Below are positions 40,201 through 51,010 of a stretch of DNA of 64,000 bases, one piece after another (the stretch's first letter is position 1; the number at the start of each line of letters is the position of its first letter). The translations under genes and the position numbers were made by a program. Source of the stretch: Ascaris suum (Eukaryota; Nematoda; Chromadorea; Rhabditida; Ascarididae); assembly GCA_013433145.1 (NCBI GenBank), contig CM024169.1:8626817-8690816 (forward strand), written 5' to 3'. The notes under the pieces were generated by a model that was given only the letters and a program-made list of their open reading frames with translations, did no database searches and was not told the DNA's origin.

Positions 40201-43200
40201 AGGTGTCAACAAGAAGGCTATATAAGCAAACCCAAAGTTTCGGCAGTTGTTGAATACTAAATCCGGATTGGTGTTGCGACTCCAATGTTTTTTCACTTAT
40301 ATGTGTCTGATGTGTTCGCTGTCATATTGTGATATAATTCTACTTAGTGTTTTGCTATAGGCGTGTCTGATGTTCCCTGTCATATTGTAGTGCTGTGCTA
40401 TGGCCGTTCTGATAAATATGCGAGTTGTTTATTCGAGTTAGAATGTATTAGAATATCACGGACATCCCCGATAATTATGTATGAGCTTTCTTTGTCACGC
40501 TTTAATGTAAGCATTGTCGGGCTATGTACATATCGGACATGTACTCGAATTGTTTAATCGAGCTATAATCTATTAGAATATCACGCACATCTCCAATAAT
40601 TATACGTGAGTTTTCTTAGCCATGCTTTAATCTATCATCATCATATAAGACTCTGATAATTAAATGTTCTTCGTCACGTTTTTATTGTCTATATACGATA
40701 ATAAAGGTTTAATTACCCAACTTTGAGGTGTGGTTCACAAAGCAGTGGCTAGGTGCACACGGGTCGTTGCACAGCAGAATCTGATAGTGGTATTATAAAA
40801 GAGGAACCACCTCAGCGCAAGTGTATATTCTTGGGTAACTGGCAGAGGCAAGCCAAGGTGATCATTGACGAGCGAGAGGGATCAATATTTGGTACGGCGC
40901 GACAACCAGGCTGGTCGCAGTTAAAAGGAGCTCATTGATCGGGAACGTCGACGCCAGCAGCAGTGATCGTGGTTGGATCGACGCCAGTGGACAAAGAGAC
41001 AACTCGACGGTGGATCAGAGACGCCACGCGTCAACACAGAACTGACAAAGGCAGACAGCGGAAACCGATCGGTAGCTCAGGCGACATCGACCAACAACAG
41101 GGACGTAAGCCTAATTTTTAACAGTAATCATATTTGTCGTGTTTTTTTCTCCACCTTTATTGTTTGTTCACGAACCTTTGGGGACAAACTATCCTATCAT
41201 ACATTCAAAATTGTTGACCATCTTCACACCTCCACAAAATACAACCAACATCCCACAAGGGGAGAAACTAAAAAGAAGTGTGAACGGTCAATACATGTGT
41301 GCTATTGCAGTTATAAATGGCTATTCTTGCCCTATGTTGGGCGAATATAAAATCAAAAAGGTGGAACCTCAAAATAGAGTAGGGGAAGTAAGACAGTAAA
41401 GTAAAACAAAAATCATAGATGCAAATGAAAATAAAAGCAAAAAGAATTGTGGAGGCTGCTGATGTGGCACTGACAGGAAACAATTGATGAAATGATTGTA
41501 GAAGTGCCATCACAGCGATCCTAACACAAAGTAATAGTGGAAGTAGGACGAAGCATTTTTGATTTTGTTGATATGCTTGCATTATAGGAACAACTCTTTT
41601 ATGCGAATAAAATTTAGTGTTTTGTAAATCAAAGATTTTGCTTAACATGTGTGAATGACATAAAAATGAAGATGAAATGCTGATTATGAGATGACATCGC
41701 TGATGTGATTTGAGGAAAAAGTTTTCGAGAGCTTCGACTTTAAGTCAGATATTAACTTACAGGTGCCTCCTAGTTTCCTAAATTTTAAACAGAAATTTAG
41801 GTGGTTCCATCGAATGATTCACAAGCGATTCCCATGACGAATCGTCTCGTACCTGTGTGCTGCTCCAAATTACTTGCATCGCTTCGTCGCTCCACTTGAA
41901 CCGTACATTTGCTTATTGTTGTACCGTTCATTAGAGGTTTTTGTTCATTCACACAACGATACGCTGCAATTTGTTACAGTTGTAAATACATTGCAAGAAA
42001 CGAACTCTTCTTCAGCTGGTTCTATAAACTCCGCTACGGGGGGAAACGAGATGAAATGCTTTTGGCTAGTCTGCGCACCCATTACACAGACTGGCTGTGT
42101 TGAATGATAATGGTACATATGCATAAATTCCCCATTCACTGATATGCATTGAATCCTTTATTTGCATGTGAATTTTGGGTGCATTTTTATTATTTTAATT
42201 CGTCCAGCTCTTGTGCAACAAAAGATGCGTTATACCATAGCAGATAGGGAATCGTCCTACTCATTTTCCGATTGCGATCGTAGGCCTCAATATTTTCTTT
42301 GTTTGAAACGATCAGCAACAACAACAGTAATTAAAGTACTGGTCGGCCTGCATCCTCCTTTGCCATCCCTTTGAAATCCTGTTCTGCACCTGCAACCTCC
42401 GGTCGTGCACTCCGAATATGCCGCCTGACATTCGAAATTCGATTTGCACTTCTCCTTAATGACACTTTTTAAAATCTCAAAAGACAAGTTTTCAAAACAT
42501 TCGCTGAGAGTTTGTTGAATGAACATTTCCTTAAACCTGAGATCATATAAAGGGTCCCAAGTGATTGATAAGAAATAACCAGTTTCGCATGCTTCACTCC
42601 GCTAACTATACTGCTGTTTTCTTCAACTCATCGAAGAGTAGTCCTGACTTAAGTCCGAAGAGCTAACTCAAATTTTGAATTGTTGCTGGCCTACAAATAA
42701 ACTATACGGGTTCGTCCTATCGCTGCCATTCCTTGGCTACATATTTAGTTTAGAACAAAGAAATACATATGGAGTAAGATGCCTTGAGCCTCCTTCTGAT
42801 CCGCCTGCAATGTGTCCCGTCGCTATGAGACGTATATCCGAGCTCAGCCGGGCACTGGCAACTGCACGATGTTGCATCGTCGCACATGCACGTTGCATTA
42901 CCATCACAACCTTCGTTTGGACTGCACGATGCTCCGATTGTTGGTCTTTGCCGTCCAGCTAATGAGAACAACAGTTCAAAATCATTTTTTGCTGCTCGTT
43001 GCTCGCGCTTCCCGCTATCCCAAATTGAAAGCAGAATTGAGGTGAGTGAGAACAAAAGATTGTTTGAGTCGCGCCTTAAGAATGATGCACCTTTCCGATA
43101 TTTGAGAACAACTTTAAAATAACTTGGCGGTAATATTTATTAGTTATAATTAGAAGAGCCGTATTAATGTTGCGGATTAGTTCAGTGCCGAGATGACAGA

Positions 43201-46200
43201 ATTCCATTCATAAAATTTGCTTCGTCACCGGAATGTTGATCGTCGTTAATAAAACTCAGAAAATGAAGAGGGAAATGTTAGTGTATGGCTTGAAAAAGTT
43301 TCCCACATAAAGGTAATTCTCCAGCTGTGAAAAAAAAAGGTAAATTTCATTCTATTTGATTCCATCTAGTTTCCACTGTGGTAGATCTGAACTTCTTCAA
43401 GCTTCAAACAAACCGGAGGAATCAACACTGCAGCAGAATCCTGTTGACATTTCACAGTACGTCCCCTCAGGACATACAGTAGCTGGCCCTTTCCCCATAC
43501 GACAGATCACTGGTTTGTTTATCATGAGGTTCATTAATGGTCGAGCAGGTGCGATGCATACCTGCAACTCTACAAGCAAAAAATTTTTTCTGCAGTTTCA
43601 GCTTTATGCTTATTTTGCACTCCCTTTAGCGAAAAATTGCAACAACATAGCTGGGCGCAAATCTCCATACCTTATCTAGCTTAAAATGATGAGGCAATAA
43701 CGAGGACGACGACGCTTGTGCTTCCCATTCAGTTGCCATTTAGCTTTAAATGTCGCCTATTAAAGACATACGATGTCACACGTGTCATAAACATCACAAC
43801 TGATTTTTCAACCTTTAGCATCTACCTACATGGCCAGATATTTAAACACTTTTAATGCATCTGTCACCAGATGATGTTAGAAATTGTGCTATTAGAGCCT
43901 CATACCCAACTCCTTATCGTATCCCTCTATGCGATAGTTCTAACTCGCGACACGAGAAAGCTACAGTGTCTTGGAATTTTGTTGCTCTAATTTAAGGCCT
44001 AAAACGATCATCAAGAGGTCGCAAATTCCATCTCGCCGAGTCATTTGAGCGTTCGCTTTTAACAAATATTATTGTTGCGCCACGTGTTACTACAGCAGTT
44101 TCCTTGATGAGCCAGGCCTATCTGAGGTTCAGTTAGTAGTCTTTTTTTTAAGTCATAGGTACTCAAAAGCGGCACTAAATTCGAATTTGAAAAGTTTTGA
44201 GCTTACCTCGTATATTTAAAGAAATAACTTGGAATATAGATCCGTGCAGAATGCAATTTTATGGATAAAAACGTCAAATTTAGCGTTTCTTACCATCGTT
44301 TAAATAGACAGCAGTTCTCACAGAGAGGCACAGCAAGGTCAACGCTTCAGCGAATTTAAGCCTCCATTCGTTAGATTTATGACGTAATTTAGCGTTACCA
44401 CTGAAGAATATGCAAAAATAAATAGCACCTTACTTGTGCAGCAGACTCCGTGTTGTGGATTGCATATTCCTTTTGCAGTACACGGATTCTGCACGTCGCA
44501 CATTTCGACTTCGCCGTTTGGTAGTCGAATCAGCTTCCCGCCTCCAGGGCAACGCTTCGCTGTTCAAACAAGACACTTTCAAAACAAAATTTTAACTTCA
44601 ATCTTCCGAGGAGAGGAAATAAATGTGCTCAGAACTCAGAATTTCCTAACAGTGATATTTATGATGCTTCCAACGTAAAAAGGCATCAACGTCTTTCCAC
44701 GGTGATTATGGAACTTCTACGCCAAAAAGGCGGACGAATATTAAAAAAGCTTTGCTGATGGATAATTCAGTCAATAATTTACGCGGAAGCGGTTATTTGA
44801 CGACTCCAGAATATGACTGCAGCAAACTTTCTTGTGTCTGAAAAGATTTCTACAACTTTGCATCTGCTCAAATTTCACGTCACACTGCCTTCCATAGACA
44901 ATGCTTCTTCCTCTTATGAGCACTGAGCACTTACCCTCAGAATCCTCCTTCCGGCTAACTGGAAAGCACGCATTGCCGTACTGATCGCCTATTTTACCAT
45001 AAAGGCAAGCTTCATCCTGTAGAAGGTGTTAATTACCGATAACATGGAGATATCATTGGAAGGAAATTTTCCAAGAAAGAAAGAAAGAAATGGAGTCTGA
45101 ACATCATTGGAAAGAAACATTCCAAGGCATGATGCTCCCGGCTTCTTTTCAGGGTTAAGCTCTTAAAGCTTTAAACTTCGACAGGTGAATTTGTTCCTCA
45201 ATAAAGGCTTTAACGAACATGTAGGGAGAGTTGGACACAAACCCTTGTTGCAGAACCTTAAGGACAAATAACAGCAAATTATCGACAGGTCGGCCACTAT
45301 TTTGTTTCTTACTCTTTTTACAGGTGTTCATGCCTATGTACAGCTAACAAGAAGTAAATTTAAGTCGAAAATTTGGTGCCTTATAGTGTTTTTTGGTGGA
45401 CGATTTTCATATTTCGATAATGCAAATATCTGTAGCTATTTATTTGTTTATTGCTTCCAAGCAACGGACTTTCGAATTTGCCTTTCAGAGAATGCGAAAT
45501 AATTTTACATAAATGTTGGTATCGCAATATTTCATCGATTTTGCATGGTTATGACGATTTATATGCATCAATTTCGCATCCAATAAAGAGTTTGTCACTG
45601 CTTCGAGCGACATTATGGTGCGACCACTGCTGCCTCAATGAACGTTGTTCTGCTTGTATTGCTGGTCTGTTCCGTTAATGACGTTTTCCCTTCATCGTGA
45701 ACGGCATCGTTAGCAGTCATCAGTAGCTGTTGTATTGATGTGCTGTATTTTTCAACGGAGAAGGTGCCGAATGGTTTCTGGAGTCCGAGATAGAGCGGTG
45801 GAATAAAGATTAGAAAAATTGAAACAAAAATCCAAAGTCGTTTCTGCTCCCTTTCCCCTCTTCATCGTCCATTCTACCACGATAAGCATCTATGCGTGCG
45901 TATGACTTACAGCCTGAAAATTGGTAGCGCGGCAAAAAAATTCTCAGAGCTCACAGCCTTTTTTAGGAATGTTCGATTTCCAATGTGTGCATAAGAGAAA
46001 TAAAGAAAGTCCTCAAAGACAAGAAAGGTTTCTAACCACTTGACATTCATTCGATTCGGCACAAATCTTCTTCCTGCACCTTCCAGCAGTGCAGAAGTTG
46101 TCTTCCGGGCAACTCCACGTATACAGACAAGGCTTTCCCATGGCATGCGTTCCCGCAACTGAAAAGACGCGTCCGCCTCACCTTTTTTTTCGATCAGAAT

Positions 46201-46932
46201 AAATTATTTGAAACAAACCTTCTTTATAAAAGGATTGCCTAAATAATAAAAAAAAACAACATCTCGTGACGTTATATATATCGCCTTTCACCGCTCACCT
46301 CCCCTATAGGACTTGCTAGGTGGCCAGATTATCCGCTATAGACATCGACGAACACTCTTAAAATAACGAGCAATTTTTGAATCCACCTTCTTGATGATTT
46401 CTTTCTCTGTTTTTATTCACGATCTCTATTTTTTTCTTCTATTTGATAACTTTTTTTGATGATCTGATAATTGAAAAAAATTACTCTTTCTCGCCAGTTC
46501 CTAAATAATTTCTTTCATAGATATAAAAAAGGTTTTTGCTATCAACCTTTGATACTTTCTTTTTAAACCTCTCTTTCAGTTATTCGCGATAGTGATATTC
46601 TTACTTAAAAACAATTTTCACTTGGTGGAAAATATCCAGTTTGATGATTCATCGGAATGAATGATCGTCGTTTGTTTGGCAGAGCAAATGTTTGTAGTAT
46701 TTCTCAATATCAGCACTGCACACTCCTTAATGCCATATTCTACGAAAACTATTGTAATAATTCTGTGAAACATTTGGCGCACAGTTGTAGTGGAATCTTC
46801 TTTTTTCTGTTTATTTGCAATTGCACGGTACTTACCGAAGAAAATAAAAAAAGGTCCAAATAGCAAGATGGTCGTTGCGTCTGGTAGTTCACGTTCCCAC
46901 TGCATTCTATCAAATATGTTCTTTAAATCCAT
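34215..46932 (-). CDS. Secreted multi-module cysteine-rich protein (alternating Lustrin-type and EB-type modules), at least 12 exons
   Basis: Exons: 46932-46836, 46158-46037, 45016-44935, 44559-44434, 43569-43414, 42958 to about 42767, 42536-42340, 38516-38434, 37563-37417, 36222-36021, 35415-35275, about 34310-34215; core about 545 aa. Exon 1 plus the start of exon 2 encode a hydrophobic leader (ILLFGPFFIFFVAGTHA), so the protein is predicted secreted. The first ATG is at 46932; a second at 46905 gives a shorter, more typical leader. Lustrin-type modules (CPxGxxC...GxCC) are RCPGGGKL...GVCCT, VCPEGTYCEMSTGFCC, DCPSGYYC...GFCCPSP, RCPADHFC...ICCPKAC and ECAQGYICDVANNVCC. EB-type modules are CLYTWSCPEDNFCTAGRC, GASCSPNEGC...CQCPAELGY, KCKSNFECQAAYSEC and LGEECSISEQC...CTCPLGHHA. 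The donor of exon 6, the acceptor of exon 12 and the true 3' end are uncertain; the exon at 31550-31885 may be last. In nematodes such proteins are extracellular or cuticle-associated, function mostly unknown. No enzyme or Kunitz motif seen. Confidence 0.72.
38890..39240. repeat. Degenerate AATAGA/AAGTA tetranucleotide-like tract
   Basis: Plus-strand A-rich sequence with recurring atagata, aataaatag, aagtaagta and gaatgaatag words. It lies in the long intron between exons 7 and 8 of the Lustrin/EB gene. It produces a long but low-complexity minus-strand frame, which I do not regard as coding. Confidence 0.45.
39652..40130. repeat. Imperfect direct tandem duplication, unit about 225-255 bp
   Basis: The block containing gagtcgattaaagctgcag (39674) and gagcggcaccagtggcac, ending near 39900, is repeated from about 39908. 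There the matching words are gagtcgaataaagctgcag (39929), gagcggcaccagtggcac, and ctataaacacatcataaaa ending near 40125. The offset falls from about 255 to 226 bp across the unit because of indels. Intronic to the Lustrin/EB gene; no coding capacity seen. Confidence 0.75.
40300..40640. repeat. Nested tandem repeats of about 60 bp and about 125 bp
   Basis: A gtgtctgatgt...tgtcatattgt unit occurs at 40303 and again at 40363. A larger unit of about 125 bp (ttgtttattcgagtta at 40425, then ttagaatatcac and ccgataattatg) recurs at 40550 as ttgtttaatcgagcta with the same following words. Together with the duplication just upstream this forms about 1 kb of layered duplications. Confidence 0.7.
40640..41110 (+). 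mobile_element. Possible LTR-like end and leader of a decayed retroelement
   Basis: After the nested repeats an AATAAA (40700-40705) is followed within about 40 nt by GTGGTTCACA. Next comes a GC-richer block (40741-41110) unlike its AT-rich surroundings, dense in cgacg, gatcg and gacgcc words and with two modest open frames. Repeats inside an LTR, a polyadenylation signal near its end and a compositionally distinct leader would fit a solo LTR plus 5' leader. No second LTR copy and no gag or pol motif is visible, so this is tentative. Confidence 0.25.
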
Positions 46933-48253
46933 TAATATTGTATGTTAGAATCAATATCTCACTACTTAAGCATTTTTTACTGTAAAAGGCCTTTGATTAT
47001 TCGGAAATTAATTTGTTATTGTGGATAGTTTTTTAAATGAAAAACCCATATAAATTATGCTCAGTGTGTTTACTTGAAGAAATCGAGCGTTCAAGACGAT
47101 AGCTTCTTGAAGCAGACTCATAGTGATGTTGATAGGGGATGTAATAATTTAAAAACCGACTGAAGGTTACGAAAAACAAAGCAATGAATGTTTCGAATAT
47201 AACAAATAAGATGAAATCTATAATTAAAAGAGAATATGTATTGAAAGCAATAAAGGAGTGAGTTAGCATGGAGAGTATGCTATAACGATGGAAGCATCAT
47301 ACGCACAAGTGTGGACAGGGGTTTGGATAACGAAGGTAGAGGCAAGAGGAGCAAGACGGCTATTCATATTCATTATGAATGCAAATTTAAAGTTAAGCGA
47401 ATACGAAGTTGCGTCTGTGACAATGATACGAACGAAAATAAAGAGAGTTATTTCTAGCGCTGGTCAAGTAGTGGACAGCAATATGGACGCGCAGTGGACA
47501 GCATGATTCAGCTGCGTAAATACAATGTGTTGGCTTGATAAGCTTTCCCATCAAAAATATTTGATTATTTTCACTGCTTTTTATTTTCGGCCAATTTGTA
47601 TATGACTTCACTTCTAAAAAGCTCTGGATGGGAATATTTAATCGTCGACTGTTATCAAGATGGAAATTCCTCACTTGTTTGTCGTTTTTGTTATCCTTGT
47701 TCTCTGTGAACGGTGCAGCCCCACCTTCCACCTGCATGGCAGCCCTTGCAAGTGATGACTTTCTCAACCAATTCCATATCCATTCTGAAACGCATCGGCA
47801 CATCAACTGCATTCACTGGCACATTCTTATCAATCTTTGCCACTTATTTAATTAAGCGACATTGTTCGAGATGACTCAATCACCCATCAAAAACGATCTA
47901 TCAATGATAATTGGTTAAGTCTGCAACACTGGCGCATTTTGCATTTCAACGCAATTTTTGGATCTGCTGAATACTGCTATCAGTGAGTTGCCCAACAATA
48001 TACGCTTTGCAAGTTCCTAATGAGTGACCGGTACAAGGCATCCTGTTGATTTGCAAGACTCAGTGTGTCCACTGTGATGATGTTAAGCAAAGATCTTGTT
48101 ATGACTACTCGAATTTTGCAGACATGCAAAAGAAGGACGAACTATGAAACGAACGCGAAAGCTATACCAGTGAAGAGGAGAGAAAACAACAGGCGACGAT
48201 TTAATGTGGATTTGTCCACTTTACACAGAAGAAGTTAGCAATGGTCAACTAGC
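46933..48253. other. Stretch between the divergent Lustrin/EB gene and abu/pqn-like gene A
   Basis: It holds the 5' flanks of two divergently transcribed secreted-protein genes and a candidate signal-peptide open frame at 47660. Nothing else supported. Two further short frames near 48.03-48.24 kb contain Cys-rich or dibasic-rich residues but could not be joined in phase to a start exon. Confidence 0.45.
47660..47755 (+). CDS. Candidate signal-peptide exon or 31-codon secreted micropeptide
   Basis: ATG at 47660 opens MEIPHLFVVFVILVLCERCS, a textbook hydrophobic leader, followed by PTFHLHGSPCK and a TGA. Just before the stop, AA|gtgatg could serve as a phase-2 donor, so it may instead be the first exon of a small Cys-containing secreted protein. 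Possible downstream frames lie near 48.01-48.24 kb; one contains CKTQCVHCDD and another is rich in KRR/RRR dibasics, but neither gives a clean phase match. No TATA or shared promoter motif like those of the abu/pqn-like genes was seen upstream. Confidence 0.25.
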   Translation: MEIPHLFVVFVILVLCERCSPTFHLHGSPCK

Positions 48254-48310
48254 AGGACCGGACGAGTGTTTGTTCACTATCGAAATCATGCTAGACCGAT
48301 TGCTATAAAA
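48254..48310 (+). promoter_or_regulatory. Promoter of abu/pqn-like gene A: shared 10-mer, FoxA-type site, TATA box
   Basis: AGGACCGGAC (48254-48263) is followed by TGTTTGT (48267-48273), a match to TRTTKRY, the consensus of the pharyngeal FoxA factor PHA-4. Then comes TATAAAA (48304-48310) within TTGCTATAAAAT. The ATG follows at 48347, so the 5' UTR must be very short. The same three elements in the same order precede the paralog at 62.1 kb. Confidence 0.6.
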
Positions 48311-48346
48311 TAACGATCACCATCTTACCTCACATCAACATCGACA

Positions 48347-51010
48347 ATGTCGAAGCTCATTGCTGTGCTAGTAATGTCTACCATCATCGCTAAACCTGAA
48401 GCTGTCGAGGTATATTCCATTTCTTTAAATCTACTGAAATCAGTCCACATTAATTTTTCGTTTCAATCGACAGATGTTTAGATTTACACACAATTCGTCA
48501 CCGATGTGAGTACCGAATAATTCTAGGTGAGAAAAAATTATGAAAACTCTCTGGAAAACTCTCTCTCATGACTGAAATTCCATTTGAATATAATATTCAT
48601 CAATACTTCGAGCATATTTAAAGCAATTTTCGATAAGTGCTCATCTTATTGTTCTTATATTTGTTTCGATTTACATCCATTAAACTCATTGCTGGCAAAT
48701 TCTGTATTATTTCCGAATTTTGCGCTAAGCTGCGCCTTTCATTTCTATTACGCCATTATATTGCTACACATCCATGTTTTGCTGCAAAAGTATTTTCGAA
48801 GGCAATTCGTTGTGTATCATCTCCTTATAATTTCGAATCTGTAGTTTTTTGAGCCATGCAAAATGCAGCAAATTCTTTGCTGATCGGTATCCTGTTTATT
48901 CGAGCTGTAATATTCTGGTCTCCCAATAATATTTAAAGTGATTTTAATAGAGATCGAGCTCAAGCTCATTCACGCTCGAAGCAGCGTTAAAGCACTTCTT
49001 TCCAAAATTCTAACCGTAAGCAGGTCTGTTAACTAAGTGGACATCTCCCTAGACATATGCTGTGGTACACATGTGTATAGAAAAGAATACTCGTGTCTGG
49101 ATCATAATAAAAACAACACAACACCCTCCAGACTAACTTATAAGAAGTAAATAGTTATCGATCCCCATTAATTTCTTTAATGCTGTTTAATAACTTTGGC
49201 TGTCACTTGAAGTATTTTCGGTCAACTTTAATGTCAAACTTTCATGCTGATTTCAGGCTCAAAAATCAGTGAAGAGAATTACAGAGAGGTTTTTCATTTA
49301 AAGCACATAGAGTTCTACATTAAATTCAATTGCAGCCGCCTACAACCTCGCCTCCGACGTCAATGACCCTTCCTCCTCTGCTGTATCCAAATGCTTGCAT
49401 TATTCGTTGCATGCAAAGTTGTATCACTGGAACTGCACAGCAATGTCAACAACTTTGTGAGCAGTTATGGTCAGATGGATCTCTTTTTATTTCTCTTTTT
49501 ACGTTGTAATCCAGCAATGTAGAAGTAATACTAAAGAAGTAATACTCTCTTACTATGATGCAATTATTACGCTCACCAAATAACTGTAACCAAAATTCGC
49601 AAGCGCCATTCTTTTAAATCAGTTGCATTCATTAGTTTATTGCTTCGAAATTCTACACTTTATCTCAGTGACGATGAAGGGGCGATTCCCACAATATTTT
49701 TTTAAAAATTCATTTCCATGGACATGGCGAATGAATTGATGAATCGTCGCTTGCATATTGTTCAAAAATGTTAAAAAGACATTCTGCAGCAGAAGAAACT
49801 ATAAATAATTTTGCGAGCAAATTAATAGAGGAGTCTGACTCCGGAGTCATCAATCATCGAGCATTATTGACAATAAAATTTCTACGAAACGATGATCTTT
49901 CAAAACGAATATTTCATATTTGAAGCAAAATTGATCAATTTGCATATCGAAAAGAAACGAAACGTTATCATCGAATCACTCGTCCATTTTCTCATTTAAC
50001 GAGTGAGAATTATAAAAGTTGATTATCTCAATCTCACTCTTAAAATATCAAAAACAATAACGTCTCGAAAAATTTTATAGCGTTTTATATTCTTATATTA
50101 TTCATATCGGAGGATTCTTTTCATTGATTCATTTTACTGAAAAACAACTAAAAAATGAAGATAATGTGCTTGAGTATTTCCAATCATTTTGCTTGTTTTA
50201 AGCCGTGAAAGTGGCACTCAAGGAGAAGTCGCACCACCTTATCATCTAGCTGGAAATATACCACAAACGAAACCGATTACGCAACAAACCTCACCATCAT
50301 TCCTGCTGCAGGCACCACAAATCCTAACGCAAGAAGTTCCTCCACCTACCTATCAGCAATTTCCCACTTCGATGATGCAACAATTCCCAGGACAAATAAT
50401 CCAACAGGCTCCAAGACCAGTCATTCAACAGACTTCTCAACCAATAAACCAGCAAGCTCCAGGGCCAATAGTTCAGCAGGCCACTGCGCCAATATTTCAA
50501 CAAACTCCAGGTCAGGTAATTCAGCAAGGTCCTGGAACGGTAAGCCCTCAGATTATGGGAACCATTCAGCAGCCCATGTGGCCAACGACACAACAAATTC
50601 CTCACCAGCTAAGTTCACCACTATTTCCAAATGCAGGATCAGCTTACCAACCAGTGTCTCCTCCATCTCAGCAACAAGCGCAGATCACTTCGCCACTGTC
50701 GATACAACAGTCTTCCAATTGCTTTGGACAATGCAAAGACTGGTGCACGCAACAATGCCTTCGGCAGAGGCAGTTCACTCTCCAGTGCACGCCATCATGC
50801 GCTAAAGGCTGCAGTCAAAAATGTGACAACACTCTTTCGCCTTTGGCCGAGCAAGGAGGATTAAACAATGGAGGACAAAAGAAACCTTGGGACGCATTGC
50901 AGCCAAACGCACGGTGCATTCAGGTGCCCACTTCATCGAACTGTGTATGTCCAAAAGGTTTCAACGTCTGCATCACGCGTGCCAACAGCAACCAGTGTTG
51001 TCGTCGATGA
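48347..51010 (+). CDS. abu/pqn-like secreted protein A: signal peptide, CXXXC clusters, Gln/Pro octapeptide array
   Basis: Exons 48347-48409 (63 nt), 49336-49469 (134 nt) and 50203-51010 (808 nt) join in phase to 334 aa. Exon 1 encodes a signal peptide (MSKLIAVLVMSTIIA). Exon 2 is a Pro/Thr linker plus a six-cysteine cluster at residues 42, 46, 50, 58, 62 and 66 (C-x3-C-x3-C-x7-C-x3-C-x3-C); the last Cys codon is split by intron 2 (TG|C). Exon 3 carries an imperfect eight-residue Gln/Pro array (PRPVIQQT, SQPINQQA, PGPIVQQA, TAPIFQQT, PGQVIQQG), then (C-x3)3-C-x9-(C-x3)3-C at residues 239-273, then a tail with CVCPKGF and CCRR. The CXXXC ladder matches the nematode C_tripleX repeat found in the ABU/PQN paralog group, many members of which are pharyngeal cuticle proteins. 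That assignment rests on motif type, not alignment. The exon 3 acceptor is ttttaag|C. Confidence 0.82.

Noticed and set aside
34215..46932. Several separate small cysteine-rich genes in place of one large gene
   Set aside because: Only one leader was found, at 46.9 kb. Successive exons join in matching phase with no stop between them, and Lustrin-type modules are split across neighbouring exons. One gene is the simpler reading, though the 4-kb intron after exon 7 leaves some doubt.
50324..50605. Minus-strand frame of 93 codons rich in Leu and Trp
   Set aside because: It is the antisense of the Gln/Pro octapeptide array of gene A; the repeat on the coding strand explains it.
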